Position numbers and translations under genes: made by a program. A DNA stretch of 64,000 bases from Planctomycetota bacterium (GTDB taxonomy: Bacteria; Planctomycetota; GCA-002687715; DRQF01), in NCBI GenBank assembly GCA_020639295.1, contig JACKGY010000004.1:558001-622000 (forward strand), in the 5' to 3' direction. Of the stretch, positions 18,798 to 28,155 are shown one piece after another. Every line of letters starts with the position of its first letter. Position 1 is the first letter of the stretch. The notes beneath the pieces are model-generated. The model was not told the origin of the DNA, did not search any database, and saw nothing but the letters and a program-made list of their open reading frames with translations.

Positions 18798-20351
18798 GTG
18801 TCGCGGATCTTCGCCGTCATCATCCTGTGCCTGGCCGCCGGTCTCGAGGCGACGGCGCAGGACCGTCCGGTCGATGAACTCGATCGTTTCTTCGCCGGTC
18901 AGCGGGGCGAGCCCACCGAGGCCCAGATGGCCGAGGTGAAGGCCCTGTGGCGCAAGGCCCAGATCGGGGCCCGCGACGATCGCCAGGACGCGCGCGTGCG
19001 CCTCACCGAACTCGGCCGAGTGGCCACGGCCTTCCTCGAGAACGAACTCCGCTCCTCGAGCGCCGACGACGTTCGCGTCGCGGCCATGGTCCTCGGTCGC
19101 GTCGGCGACGAGGCCGTGGCCGATCTCCTGCGCGAGCTGATCTTCGGCGAGAAGGGTCTGCCGGCCGGCGGACGTCATCTGGTCCTGGCCCTCGGTCTCG
19201 TCGGGGATCGTGGCGACCTGCCGCGCCTGCTCGGACTCCTGCACGAGACCAAGCGCAACGACGAGCGGCGCGCGCTCTGTTACGCGATCGGCGCGCTCGG
19301 TGGTCCGGAGCAGGCCGCCGCCCTGGCCGCGCACTGGAAGGAAGACAAGGCCCAGGAGTTCCGGGCCGCCCTCCTTCTGGCCCTCGGCCGGATGGGTGGC
19401 GATGGGGCCCTCGACGTCCTGCGCGAGGGACTGCGCTCGAACAAGGAGACCATTCGGCGCGCGGCGACCCTGGCCGCGGCCGATCTCCGCCTCGCCGAGC
19501 TGGTGCCGGACCTGATCCGCGCCCTCAAGGACAACGACGAGGACGTGGTCAAGGCCGCGCTCATCGGCCTGGCCCTGCGGCCCGACGAGGCCGCCGCGCA
19601 GGCCCTGCGGCGTTCGAACCTCTGGCGGGACGGCGACGACGAGCTGCGTTCCCTCTGCCTGATGGCGCTCGGCGCCCAGGCCGGGGAAGCCGTCGATCGT
19701 CTGCTCCAGTCCCGACTGAAGCCGCGCGGCGAACATGCCGACGAGGTCCTGCGCTCCCTCGCCTTCGCGTTGCTCGGCGAACCGGGGCGTCTCGCCGGCG
19801 AGGCGCGTGATCGACTGCTGGCGGTGACCGACCCCGAGGTGGCCCGTGCCCTCTGGTGCGGGCTCGCGCTGCGGAGCCGGCAGAGCGCCGGGCTCATGGC
19901 CACGGCCTTCGCGGCGCCGAGCTGCCACGATCGCCTGCGGGCCACGCTGCTGGAGCTCCTGGCCCACGTCGATCCCGAGCGGGCGGCGGAGCTCTGTCGC
20001 GAGATCATCGACCGGCGTGAGCACAAGAAGGAGTTGCTCGAGCGCGCGCAGGAGCTGCTCGACCTGATCACCGGCAAGGAGCCCGGCGGCCGGGCGCTCC
20101 TCTCGGCCCGGGTCCAGGTGGAGATCGACGACCTGGGGGGCTCCCGAGAGTGGAACCTCCTCCGTGCCATCGCGCGCGAGATCCGCCGGACCGAGGACAT
20201 CGATCGCGATTTCTCCAGCGCCTTCCAGAATCGCCCCGGTCAGCCTCCGCGGCGGCCGGAGCCCTGGACCCACGAGGACGAGGATCTGCGCCTCTGGTAC
20301 GACCGGCACCCCTATTTCGACCGTCGCCGGGCCCTCGACGTCGACCCCTGA
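18798..20351 (+). CDS. Secreted HEAT-repeat protein
   Basis: This 517-residue protein has an N-terminal signal peptide (MSRIFAVIILCLAAGLEATA, cut near AQ). Most of the rest is alpha-helical HEAT/Armadillo-like repeats of about 30-35 residues with recurrent motifs such as VRVAAMVLGRVGDEAV, FRAALLLALGRMGGDGAL, IRRAATLAAADLRLAELV and VVKAALIGLALRPDEA, giving a solenoid for protein binding. The C-terminus (PWTHEDEDLRLWYDRHPYF) is a distinct tail. Such periplasmic HEAT proteins are abundant in Planctomycetota; the partner is unknown. The start is GTG. Repeat field 3 begins just after the stop. Confidence 0.75.
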   Translation: MSRIFAVIILCLAAGLEATAQDRPVDELDRFFAGQRGEPTEAQMAEVKALWRKAQIGARDDRQDARVRLTELGRVATAFLENELRSSSADDVRVAAMVLGRVGDEAVADLLRELIFGEKGLPAGGRHLVLALGLVGDRGDLPRLLGLLHETKRNDERRALCYAIGALGGPEQAAALAAHWKEDKAQEFRAALLLALGRMGGDGALDVLREGLRSNKETIRRAATLAAADLRLAELVPDLIRALKDNDEDVVKAALIGLALRPDEAAAQALRRSNLWRDGDDELRSLCLMALGAQAGEAVDRLLQSRLKPRGEHADEVLRSLAFALLGEPGRLAGEARDRLLAVTDPEVARALWCGLALRSRQSAGLMATAFAAPSCHDRLRATLLELLAHVDPERAAELCREIIDRREHKKELLERAQELLDLITGKEPGGRALLSARVQVEIDDLGGSREWNLLRAIAREIRRTEDIDRDFSSAFQNRPGQPPRRPEPWTHEDEDLRLWYDRHPYFDRRRALDVDP

Positions 20352-20404
20352 GGCCGCGCTTCGGAGCGCGGAGCGCCTGCTCCGCAACTTCCCGGCAAGC
20401 TCCG

Positions 20405-20735
20405 GGGAGAAACGCGGTGCGCAGCGGGCGCTGCGCGGTCCTTGCCGAAGCGCAGCCGCTCGGAGCGCCAGCCGCTGGCTGGCCCAGTCTTCTTCGCCCG
20501 TGGTTCGTGGTCTTGCCGCGACGATGGCCATGCTCGGAGTCGTCGACGATTCGAACGCGATCGGCCTCTAGGCCGGCTGGGCAGCCGGCGCTCCGGAGCG
20601 CCAGCCGCTGGCTGGCCCAGATTCCGGGCCCGGGGGCATCCGAGTTCCGGATGCGCAGCCGGCGCTGCGCGGTCCTGCCGGAGCGCAGCCGGCGCCGCGC
20701 GGTCCGCTCCGGAGCCGGCAAGGACTGTGGAAGGG
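20405..20735. repeat. GC-rich modular repeat field 3
   Basis: The core GCGCTGCGCGGTCC recurs at 20428 and 20662. GGCGCTCCGGAGCGCC followed by AGCCGCTGGCTGG recurs at about 20588, with part of it at 20460. A longer block from GCCGGCTGGGCAGCCGGC at about 20572 is shared with field 1. The sequence around CTCGGAGTCGTCGACGATTC (about 20535) resembles the CTTGGAGTCATCGTCGTCTC linker of field 2. The field thus carries modules of both others. It fills most of the 451-bp gap between the HEAT gene and the ABC permease; TAGAGT at 20763-20768 after it is a possible -10 for the permease. Confidence 0.88.
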
Positions 20736-20802
20736 GGCCTTCTGGGGTCGACCTCGTCCCGATAGAGTCTGGCCTGGTTTCCCGGCTCCGTGAAAGGGCA
20801 GC

Positions 20803-22203
20803 ATGTATCGTCTGAGTCTGGCATTCCGCTACCTGCGCCGGCGCAAGATCGCCTACGTCTCGGTCGTCGCCATCGCCGTCGGCGTGATGGCGATGATCGT
20901 GGTGAACTCGGTGATGGAGGGCTTCCAGCGCCGGATCAAGGACAGCATCTTCCGCGTCGACGGCAGCCTGAAGGTCCAGATCCGCGATCTCGATCCGATC
21001 GACACGCCCGACTACGAGCAACGTATCCTCGCCCGCCTCGCGCCCTTCATGGCCAGTCGCGGCGGCGAGATCGTCGCCGCCTCGCCGCGGCTCGTCCAGC
21101 CGGCGATGCTGTCGACCCGCGATCGCGAGATCGGCTGGCCGCCGGAGATCGACCTCCGCCAGGACTTCATCACCCTGATCGGCATCGACGCCGCGACCGA
21201 GCGCCGGGTCACCCCGCTCGACGAGCTGCTCGACGCCATGCGCGACCGGTCGCGCAAGCCCGGCGAGGCCCGCTTCGACGCCGCGGGCAGCTACCGCTGG
21301 GACCAGTATCTGCCACCCTCGGCGCGTGACGACATCTTCCGCTACCAGCCGGAGGACCTGCCGCCCTCGTCCCAGCCGGGCATCATCCTCGGCTCGCAGC
21401 TCGCCCATTCGCTCTACCTGCAGCGCGGCATGCGGGCGACGATCATCACGGTCAGTCCGGACACCGATCCGAGCGCCGCCGACATCGAACCCCTGCAGCA
21501 GCGTTTCGTCGTCACCGGCTGCTTCGAGTCCGGTCGCTACGAGTACGACAAGCATCTCGCCTTCTGCGACATCCGCGTGCTCCGGGATTTCCTGGGCTGG
21601 CGCGGTGGCTGCAGCGAGGTGCGCCTGTCGCTGAAGGACCCGGGGCGCGCTCGCGAGGTGAAGGAGGCCATCCTGGCCAGCAACCGGGGCGCCGACGAGT
21701 GGCTCGAGGTGCTGACCTGGGAGGACCAGATGCGCACCCTGGCCCAGGCCCTCGAATTCGAGCGCCTCGCCATGTGGCTGGTCACCGCCTTCGTGGTCAT
21801 CGTCGCCGGGGTCTCGATCGGCGGTCTGCTCTACATGGTGGTGCTGGAGAAGACCCGCGACATCGGCATCCTCCAGTCGATGGGCGCGACCAGTGGCGGC
21901 ATCGTCCAGACCTTCATCCTCTACGGCGGCCTGCTCGGCCTGCTCGGTACCCTGCTCGGCGTCTGGCTCGGCATCTACGTCTCCGAGCACCTGAACGACA
22001 TCATCAAGTGGCTGGAGCGGGTCCTCGACCGGCCGCTCTTTCCGCCCGACGTCTACGAGTTCGGCAGCCTGCCCAGCCACCTCGATGGCGGCATGATCGT
22101 CTCCTACGCCTGCTTCACCTTCGGCTGGTGCCTGCTCGTGTCGATCCTCCCCGCCTTCTTCGCCTCGCGGCTCGATCCCCTGAAGTGCCTGGCCTATGAG
22201 TGA
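20803..22203 (+). CDS. ABC transporter permease of the LolC/LolE family
   Basis: This 466-residue inner-membrane protein has the LolCE/FtsX-like layout: one N-terminal helix (residues 18-40), a large periplasmic domain (about 45-315), then three helices near the C-terminus (about 320-345, 370-395 and 425-450). LAFRYLRRRKIAYVSVVAIA is the typical N-terminus, and EKTRDIGILQSMGAT is the conserved cytoplasmic loop that contacts the ATPase. With the next gene it should extract lipoproteins from the inner membrane, or act as a MacB-like mechanotransmission exporter. A single permease suggests a homodimer in place of a LolC/LolE pair. It overlaps the ATPase gene by 8 bp. Confidence 0.85.
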   Translation: MYRLSLAFRYLRRRKIAYVSVVAIAVGVMAMIVVNSVMEGFQRRIKDSIFRVDGSLKVQIRDLDPIDTPDYEQRILARLAPFMASRGGEIVAASPRLVQPAMLSTRDREIGWPPEIDLRQDFITLIGIDAATERRVTPLDELLDAMRDRSRKPGEARFDAAGSYRWDQYLPPSARDDIFRYQPEDLPPSSQPGIILGSQLAHSLYLQRGMRATIITVSPDTDPSAADIEPLQQRFVVTGCFESGRYEYDKHLAFCDIRVLRDFLGWRGGCSEVRLSLKDPGRAREVKEAILASNRGADEWLEVLTWEDQMRTLAQALEFERLAMWLVTAFVVIVAGVSIGGLLYMVVLEKTRDIGILQSMGATSGGIVQTFILYGGLLGLLGTLLGVWLGIYVSEHLNDIIKWLERVLDRPLFPPDVYEFGSLPSHLDGGMIVSYACFTFGWCLLVSILPAFFASRLDPLKCLAYE

Positions 22204-22987
22204 TCCGCAACCGGTCCCCGAGGGCTCGATCGACGCCACCGCCACGCGGGAACCCGTCTACCGGGTCCGTGGGCTGAAGAAGAGCTTCGCCCAGCCGAAC
22301 GGCAACCGCCTGGTGGTGCTGGAGGACGCCGATCTCGACGTCCATCACGGCGAGTTCCTTCTCGTCCGCGGCAAGAGCGGCATCGGCAAGAGCACCTTCC
22401 TCCACATCCTCGGGCTGCTCGATCGCGCCGATTCCGGCAGCCTGATCTTCGCCGGCGAGGACGTGCTCAAGGCCTCGCGCCGGCGTCGCGCCGAGCTGCG
22501 CGCCTCGAGCATCGGCTTCGTCTTCCAGTTCTTCCACCTGCTGCCCGAGTTCAGCGCGCTCGAGAACCTGCTCCTGTCCGGAAAGGTCCGTCACGGACCA
22601 CTGGCCTGGAGCAGGCGACGAGGGGAGGCGCAGGAGCGCGCTCGCGAGCTGCTCGACCTGGTCGGTCTCGCCGACCGGGCCGATCATCGGCCCAACCAGC
22701 TTTCCGGCGGTGAACGCCAGCGGGTCGCCCTGGCCCGGGCGATGTTCAACGAGCCGCGCATCCTGCTCTGCGACGAGCCCACCGGCAACCTCGACGTGAA
22801 GACCTCGGAGGCGATGCACGAGCTGCTCGCCGAGCTGCACGCCCGCACCGGCCAGACGCTGATCGTGGTGACCCACGATCCGAGCCTCATGCGCTACGCC
22901 GGGCGTTGCGTCGATCTGGTCTCGGGGCGTTTCGTCGCCAGCGAGGACGAGGCTCAGACCGGCTCGAACCAGACGTCCTCGCCCTGA
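22196..22987 (+). CDS. lolD: ABC transporter ATPase, LolD-like
   Basis: This 263-residue nucleotide-binding subunit has Walker A GKSGIGKST near residue 60, the Q-loop in FVFQFFHLLPEFSALEN, the signature LSGGERQRVALARA near 165, Walker B ILLCDEPTGNLD, and a switch His in VVTHDP. QFFHLLPEFSALEN is typical of the LolD/MacB branch. Residues 1-22 are a non-conserved extension. Start and permease stop overlap by 8 bp, so the two subunits are translationally coupled. The last 34 bp overlap the end of a convergent gene. Confidence 0.9.
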   Translation: MSDPQPVPEGSIDATATREPVYRVRGLKKSFAQPNGNRLVVLEDADLDVHHGEFLLVRGKSGIGKSTFLHILGLLDRADSGSLIFAGEDVLKASRRRRAELRASSIGFVFQFFHLLPEFSALENLLLSGKVRHGPLAWSRRRGEAQERARELLDLVGLADRADHRPNQLSGGERQRVALARAMFNEPRILLCDEPTGNLDVKTSEAMHELLAELHARTGQTLIVVTHDPSLMRYAGRCVDLVSGRFVASEDEAQTGSNQTSSP

Positions 22988-23331
22988 CTGCGGGCCCGGA
23001 CGCGGCCCTCGCGTTCGAGCCAGCCGAGGATCTCGCAGGTGATCGCCACCGGGACGTCGAGATCCTCGGCCAGATCCTCGGGCAGGGCGCCACGGCGATC
23101 GGCCAGGCGACGATGCACCGCGTCGGTGAGATTGCGGCGCTGGAAGAGGCGCGGCGTCCGGCCGGGGGCGAGGATCAGCTCGTCGCGACCGATCAGGAAG
23201 TCGAGACAGCGCGACATCAGCTCCTCGTCGTCGTCGAGCGACCTGCGGATCTCGTCGCAGTCGAGGAACAAGCGCTCGCCGTAGGAATCGAGCAGCACCT
23301 CGGCGATCCTCAGCAGGCGCCCGTCACTCAT
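22954..23331 (-). CDS. Small protein with winged-helix-like repeats
   Basis: This 125-residue soluble protein is of unknown function. Two similar helical segments (LRIAEVLLDSYGERLFLDC and AEDLDVPVAITCEILGWLE) look like winged-helix folds, the second ending REGRVRARSQGEDVWF like a wing. It could bind DNA or a protein partner. It is the last gene of the nfeD-floA cluster (overlapping the previous gene by 4 bp), and its 3' end overlaps lolD on the other strand by 34 bp. It could be a transcription factor for the cluster; no direct evidence. Confidence 0.6.
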   Translation of the reverse strand: MSDGRLLRIAEVLLDSYGERLFLDCDEIRRSLDDDEELMSRCLDFLIGRDELILAPGRTPRLFQRRNLTDAVHRRLADRRGALPEDLAEDLDVPVAITCEILGWLEREGRVRARSQGEDVWFEPV

Positions 23332-24002
23332 TCCCGGCCGTCCTCCTGGCGCAGGGCGAGCGGTGCGTCGAGCAGCTCCTTCATGATGAAGGCGCGGCGC
23401 AGATCGCCTCCGCCGAGGCCGAAGCCGCCGAGCGCCTTGCCGCCACTCCGGGCGCCGGCCCGCTGGGCGCGCTGGGCGCGCTGGGCCTTGGGCGCCCGGG
23501 CCTCGGCCTCCATCGAGGGTGCCTCGTCGATGACCTCGACCCGCGGCTTCTGCACCGTCATGATGCCGCGCGGGACCTGGCGCGGCCGGCGTTCGGGAGC
23601 CTCCGCCTCGTTCTCCTCGACGATCACGCTGGGGCGGACCGCCTCGTGGAACTCGTGCGGCGTCTCACCCTTCGACTTGATGCTCTCCTGCGGGACCTTG
23701 CCGCTGGGTCGGAGCGCCTCGTGGCGCTGGTGATGGACGACGACCTCCTCCTCGGCCATGGCCGGCGGTGGCGCGGCCACGGGCCGGGACTCGCTCGCGG
23801 TGTGCCGGCGGACCTCCTCGATCCACTCGGCGAGGCTCTTGCCCTGGGGCGAAGGAGCACTCGTCGTCGTTTCCTGGTGACCCTCGGCGGGGTCGCGGCG
23901 CGCATTCCGTTCCTCGCGCTTCTTCTTGGCGTCGGCCGCCGACTTCGCGATCGAGCCGATGATGATCGCCAGGAAGACGAGGAGCTTGAAGAGGTCCTCC
24001 AT
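23328..24002 (-). CDS. Membrane-anchored protein of unknown function, floA neighbour
   Basis: This 224-residue protein has one N-terminal membrane span (residues 4-20, LFKLLVFLAIIIGSIA) and then a charged, low-complexity cytoplasmic region. This includes a basic run KKKREER, a His-rich patch VVVHHQRHEALR, a repeat AQRAQRAQRA, and a glycine-rich GGFGLGGGDLRRAFIMKELL near the end. The last motif resembles a short helix used for docking. It is translationally coupled to floA (stop and start share one base) and probably works at the FloA membrane microdomain. No family recognised. Confidence 0.6.
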   Translation of the reverse strand: MEDLFKLLVFLAIIIGSIAKSAADAKKKREERNARRDPAEGHQETTTSAPSPQGKSLAEWIEEVRRHTASESRPVAAPPPAMAEEEVVVHHQRHEALRPSGKVPQESIKSKGETPHEFHEAVRPSVIVEENEAEAPERRPRQVPRGIMTVQKPRVEVIDEAPSMEAEARAPKAQRAQRAQRAGARSGGKALGGFGLGGGDLRRAFIMKELLDAPLALRQEDGRE

Positions 24003-25021
24003 CAGGCTTCCTTCTCGCCGCCGTCACCCTCGGCGATCGAGTCGCGCATCGCGGTGTCGGCCTGGATGTTCTTCAGGCGATAGAAGTCCATGACGCCCAG
24101 GTTGCCCGACCGGAAGGCCTCGGCGATGGCCAGCGGGATCTCGGCCTCGGCCTCGACCACCTTGGCGCGGTTCTCCTGGGTCTGCGCCACCATCTCGTGC
24201 TCGCGGGCGATGGCCATCGCCTTGCGCTCCTCGGCCTTGGCCTGGGCGACGCGCTTGTCCGCCTCGGCCTGGTCGATCTGGAGCTGCGACCGGATGTTGC
24301 GCCCGACGTCGATGTCGGCGATGTCGATGGACAGGATCTCGAAGGCGGTGTTGGCGTCGAGACCCTTGCTGAGCACCTGGCGCGAGATCAGGTCGGGGTT
24401 CTCGAGCACCTGGAAGTGGTTCTGGGCCGAACCGATGGTGGTCAGGATGCCCTCCTGGACGCGAGCCGTGATGGTCTCCTCGGTGGCGCCACCGACCAGG
24501 CGGGCGAGGTTGGCCCGCACGGTGACGCGCGCCTTGGCGAGGAGTTCGATGCCGTCGCCGGCCACGGCCGAGATCTTGCGAGTGCCGGAGCTGGCGTCCG
24601 GGCAGTCGATCACCTTGGGATTGACCGAGGTCCGCACCGCCTCGAGGATGTTCCGGCCGGCGAGGTCGATGGCCGCGGCCTGGTGGAAGCCGAGGTCGAT
24701 GCCGGCGCGATCGGCGGCGATCAGGGCCGAGACGACGTTGGGCACGTTGCCGCCGGCGAGGTAGTGGGCCTCGAGCTCGGCGCGCGAGATGTCCAGACCC
24801 GACTGCACGATCCGGATGCGCGAATCGACGATCACCTTCGGGTTCACCTTCCTCAGCGACATGCCGATCAGCTCGAAGATGCCGATGTTGGCGCGGGAGA
24901 AGAGCGCCCGGATGTAGAGGTTGATGTACTTGACCACGAAGATGAACAGGAGGAAGACGATGATCGCCAGGACGACCAGGACGATCACCGTGGGGTTCAC
25001 TTCGGCGAAGAACGGGGACAT
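24002..25021 (-). CDS. floA: Flotillin-like membrane-scaffold protein FloA
   Basis: It organises functional membrane microdomains. The 339 residues include an N-terminal membrane hairpin ([19 protein letters not shown]), then an SPFH-like region with [50 protein letters not shown] and [22 protein letters not shown], followed by a coiled coil rich in Ala and Glu ([25 protein letters not shown]). The C-terminal [15 protein letters not shown] is characteristic of FloA rather than of eukaryotic-type flotillins. The usual length is about 330. It follows two nfeD genes, the classic partnership. Confidence 0.95.
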   Translation of the reverse strand: MSPFFAEVNPTVIVLVVLAIIVFLLFIFVVKYINLYIRALFSRANIGIFELIGMSLRKVNPKVIVDSRIRIVQSGLDISRAELEAHYLAGGNVPNVVSALIAADRAGIDLGFHQAAAIDLAGRNILEAVRTSVNPKVIDCPDASSGTRKISAVAGDGIELLAKARVTVRANLARLVGGATEETITARVQEGILTTIGSAQNHFQVLENPDLISRQVLSKGLDANTAFEILSIDIADIDVGRNIRSQLQIDQAEADKRVAQAKAEERKAMAIAREHEMVAQTQENRAKVVEAEAEIPLAIAEAFRSGNLGVMDFYRLKNIQADTAMRDSIAEGDGGEKEA

Positions 25022-25083
25022 GGCTCGGACTCCTTCTCGACTGTCCGCGAATCGCGGGCCCGGGTGGGCCCGCGTCTGATCCT

Positions 25084-25584
25084 TCAGGTCTCGGCGCGGG
25101 CCTCCTCCGGCCCGATCACCTCGACCACGACACGATTGCCCTCGACGTGGCGGACGCGGACCCGTTGTCCGCGTTCGATGAATCCGCCGTCACTGACCGC
25201 GTCGATCTGACGCTCGTCGATGATGACCACGCCGGAGGGGCGCAGCGGGGTCTCGGTGCGGCCCTCGCGGCCACGCAGGGTGGCGAGGCCGAGGTCGGCA
25301 CCGCGGCCGCGCACCTCCTCCGGCTTCGGTCCGGCCAGGAGCAGCCGGTTGCCCACCGGGGTGTGCTTGAGCAGGACGAAGCCGAGCCAGAGGGCACCCG
25401 GCACCAGGAAGACGATGGCGATGATGACGCCGTATCCGGTCCGGGCGCCGATGGCGAAGCCCTCCAGCACCGCGATCAGCATGGCGGTCGCGGACAGGAG
25501 GCCCAGGATGCCGAAGCTCGGGAACATCACCTCGGCGACGACGAGGGCGCAGCCGACCAGCAAGAGGACGATGATCAGGGTCAC
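25084..25584 (-). CDS. nfeD: Short NfeD-like membrane protein
   Basis: This 166-residue protein has three or four membrane spans ([54 protein letters not shown]) followed by a C-terminal OB-fold with [21 protein letters not shown], the hallmark of NfeD. Starting at the GTG whose GTGA overlaps the stop of the long nfeD gene gives tight coupling. Two NfeD proteins, one with and one without the protease domain, next to FloA is a known arrangement; they are thought to work with the scaffold in membrane quality control. Confidence 0.85.
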   Translation of the reverse strand: MTLIIVLLLVGCALVVAEVMFPSFGILGLLSATAMLIAVLEGFAIGARTGYGVIIAIVFLVPGALWLGFVLLKHTPVGNRLLLAGPKPEEVRGRGADLGLATLRGREGRTETPLRPSGVVIIDERQIDAVSDGGFIERGQRVRVRHVEGNRVVVEVIGPEEARAET

Positions 25585-27170
25585 GACCGGCTCTCCTCGG
25601 CACGCACCACGACGCGGTTGCCCGAGACCTCCACCACGCGAACCGGCGTGCCGGCCTCGAGGAAGGCGCCGCGGGTGACCACGTCGACCTTGCGGTCGCC
25701 GATGCGGACGACGCCGGAGGGCCGGAGCGCGGTGACCGCCACGCCCTGCTCGCCCGGCTCCACGCGGGTCCAGCCCGTCGTGCTGCCGGCCTGCCGGCTC
25801 GAGGTCGTGGCCGCGGTCGCCGCCAAGGTCAGCCCGCGTGGGGGCAGCAGCACCAGTTTGTTCAGGATCGGCAGGCGATGGGCCAATCGGCCGAAGGTGA
25901 AGGTCAGGCTGAAGCCGCCGACCAGGCCGCCGATCATCAGGCCCGCCCAGGCCAGGGCCGCCTGCGAGTCCTCGGCCTGGCTGAGGTCGGGGAAGGGCGG
26001 CAACGAGGTCTCGCCGGGATGCGCGACGCCGAGCCAGGTGGAGTAGAGGATGAGCAGGACGCCGACGATGCCGGGCAGGATGAAGCCCGGCATGATCACC
26101 ACCTCGACGACCAGCAGGAAGGCGCCGAAGAGGAACAGACCGATCGGCCACAGGCTGGCGTCGCTCCATTCGCTCCGGATCAGGAAGAACAGCACGAAGA
26201 GAGCCACGCCGCCGATGCCGAAGACCCCCAGGCCCGGGGTCTTGATCTCGAGGACGACCAGGACGATGCCGCCGATCAAAAGGAGGAGCGAGAAATCGAG
26301 GCTGATCCCCAGCGGCTTGCGCGGGCCGAAGTCGAGCTTCTCGAAGCTCGCCCCCGCCGTGCCGAGCAGATCGAGGAGCTTCTCGGGCGGGGGCTCCATC
26401 AGCTTCACCCGGAAGCCGAAGTCGAGCAGGCCGCTGCCGGTGGTGGTGAGGGCCTTGCTGGGCAGGGAGACCATCCGGCTCACCAGACCCTCGCGCTGGC
26501 GTTCGGTCTTCGCCGACCAGTCCTCGATGCGCATGTACTCGCTGGTGCCCAGGGTCTCGTTGGTGACCCTGGTGATCTCGATGTCGCGATCGACCATCGC
26601 CTCCAGGAAGAGGCGCGGATAATCGTCCTCGAGGCCGTTGTCCTGGCAGGTGTAGCGGATCTTCTCGGTGAGCGCCGTGACGACCTTCTCGGGCGCCCGC
26701 TCCATGCCCTGGTAGCTGGCGACCAGAGGCTGGATGTCACCGATGTAGGCACCCGGCGCGATCACCAGGCCGCGACAGGACAGGGCGATCCAGGCCGCCG
26801 CGGAGTAGGCCTGGCGGGGTACCCAGGCGATGATGCGGAGCTCTTCCGAGTTCCGGTGCTCCCGGATCAGGCCGACGATGGCCTCGGCCGCGTCGACCAG
26901 CCCGCCGCCCGAGTCGATCTCCAGGATGAGGAGGGCCTGGCGGTGTTGTTCGGCCCTGGCGATCGCCTTCTCGACGTCGCGCCTCAGGCCGTCGTCCACG
27001 GTCCGATCGCGACCGAAGCTGGCCAGGAAGACCTTCTCGTAGCGCTCCTCGATCCGCAGTTCCCGCTCGTCCCCGACCACCTGGGCGCCGAGGCGCAGGT
27101 CGAGGAGGAGGAACAGGGTCGCCAGGACCGCCAGGGGGATTCTCGCCATGCCGTCAGGGGCTCGCTTCAT
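25581..27170 (-). CDS. nfeD: Long NfeD protein with N-terminal ClpP-class serine protease domain
   Basis: This 529-residue protein has a signal peptide (residues 8-28), a ClpP/crotonase-like periplasmic domain (about 50-250), several membrane spans (about 300-420) and a C-terminal OB-fold ending LRPSGVVRIGDRKVDVVTRG. The protease region has ILEIDSGGGLVDAAEAIVG and RQAYSAAAWIALSC, whose Ser sits where the nucleophile is expected, so the domain may be active. ATG 27170 was used; ATG 27149 is an alternative just before the hydrophobic stretch. It heads the nfeD-nfeD-floA-unknown-unknown cluster. TAAGAT at 27279-27284 on the minus strand is a possible -10, with no clear -35. Confidence 0.88.
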   Translation of the reverse strand: MKRAPDGMARIPLAVLATLFLLLDLRLGAQVVGDERELRIEERYEKVFLASFGRDRTVDDGLRRDVEKAIARAEQHRQALLILEIDSGGGLVDAAEAIVGLIREHRNSEELRIIAWVPRQAYSAAAWIALSCRGLVIAPGAYIGDIQPLVASYQGMERAPEKVVTALTEKIRYTCQDNGLEDDYPRLFLEAMVDRDIEITRVTNETLGTSEYMRIEDWSAKTERQREGLVSRMVSLPSKALTTTGSGLLDFGFRVKLMEPPPEKLLDLLGTAGASFEKLDFGPRKPLGISLDFSLLLLIGGIVLVVLEIKTPGLGVFGIGGVALFVLFFLIRSEWSDASLWPIGLFLFGAFLLVVEVVIMPGFILPGIVGVLLILYSTWLGVAHPGETSLPPFPDLSQAEDSQAALAWAGLMIGGLVGGFSLTFTFGRLAHRLPILNKLVLLPPRGLTLAATAATTSSRQAGSTTGWTRVEPGEQGVAVTALRPSGVVRIGDRKVDVVTRGAFLEAGTPVRVVEVSGNRVVVRAEESRS

Positions 27171-27503
27171 GCGCCTCGCCTGGAATCCGGACCTCGGGTC
27201 GCGATCGCGTCGACGACCGTGACGAAAGCCAATCGCGCCGGAAGGCGGTGATTTTCGACCGCCGCCACGACGAGGTCGATCTTAGCCCCCATCGGGTACC
27301 AGATCCACTGGAGCGGGGCCCGGGGGGGGTAGTCGGCGGCGGGCCCCGGAGGCCCGTGGAGCGAGGGCTGGCGCCCCGAGCCCGGTCCTCGGCAGTTCGT
27401 GGCGGCGGCATCGATGCCGGCCATGAGGCGGGGTCGATCCGGAATGGACGAGGAGCCGGCGATGGCGGGCATCGTCGGCTCCCTCGTCGCGGTCGCGCTG
27501 GAG
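27171..27503. other. Intergenic region, 333 bp
   Basis: It contains the candidate -10 element of the nfeD-floA cluster (27279-27284, minus strand) and a G-run at 27322-27329. Otherwise it is GC-rich sequence with no gene, repeat or terminator that I can support. Confidence 0.4.
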
Positions 27504-28037
27504 TCAGTTGGTTCCGGGGCGGGTCGGAATGGGCAGGATCGGCTTCGGGGTCTCGCCGCCGCCGCCGCCGGCGTCGATCGGACGCGGCTTCCCGGCCTCC
27601 TTCTCGACCGGCACCACGACTCGCGGCGGAGCCAGGAGGCGTCGGCGCTCGAGCCGCTCCTGGCGCAGCCCCTCCATCTCGCGCAGCAGCCGGCTCGCCT
27701 CCGCCATGTCGCCGTTGGCGCGGGCCGCGCGCAGCGCGCGGGCCAGCTCGATCCGGCGGCGGTCGATGCGGTCGAGGACCGGGTCCCCGGCTTCGGTCGC
27801 GGCGGTCGTTTCGAAGACGACCTTCACCGGATCGCGGTGGCTTCTCACGACCGGCATGACTTGGGGTACGCTGAGCATCGGCGGGACCGGCTGGCCCTGG
27901 CCGTCCTGGTTGCCACCGCGGGCGTTCTTGAGCCGCTCGAAGGGTTGTTTGATCTTGGTCGAGGACTGGGCCTCGGCCCGCCAGGCCAGGGCCGGGAGCA
28001 GGATGAGGGACAGGACGATGCAGCTGATGGTCTTCAT
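27504..28037 (-). CDS. Secreted helical protein of unknown function
   Basis: This 177-residue protein starts at ATG 28037 with GAGGAG just ahead; the in-frame upstream start at 28076 would add a non-signal extension. The signal peptide (residues 1-24) ends AWRAEAQ. The centre (DPVLDRIDRRRIELARALRA to LLREMEGLRQERLERRRLL) is a charged helix, likely a coiled coil. The C-terminus is Pro/Gly-rich with GGGGG. I know no family. It is divergent from the Nudix gene. Confidence 0.6.
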   Translation of the reverse strand: MKTISCIVLSLILLPALAWRAEAQSSTKIKQPFERLKNARGGNQDGQGQPVPPMLSVPQVMPVVRSHRDPVKVVFETTAATEAGDPVLDRIDRRRIELARALRAARANGDMAEASRLLREMEGLRQERLERRRLLAPPRVVVPVEKEAGKPRPIDAGGGGGETPKPILPIPTRPGTN

Positions 28038-28096
28038 CTCGATCTCCTCGCGAGCCCGGATTCCTCCTGCCGTCATCGGCCGAAGGCCCCGCCCGG

Positions 28097-28126
28097 ACCT
28101 TAGTCAATACCCGTATTCGGGCTCAA
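28097..28126 (-). promoter_or_regulatory. Promoter of the small secreted protein gene
   Basis: On the minus strand TTGAGC (28121-28126) and TAAGGT (28097-28102) are 18 bp apart, about 60 bp before the ATG at 28037. Confidence 0.4.
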
Positions 28127-28155
28127 GTCGAGGCTGGAAAGGAAGATCCTGACCG

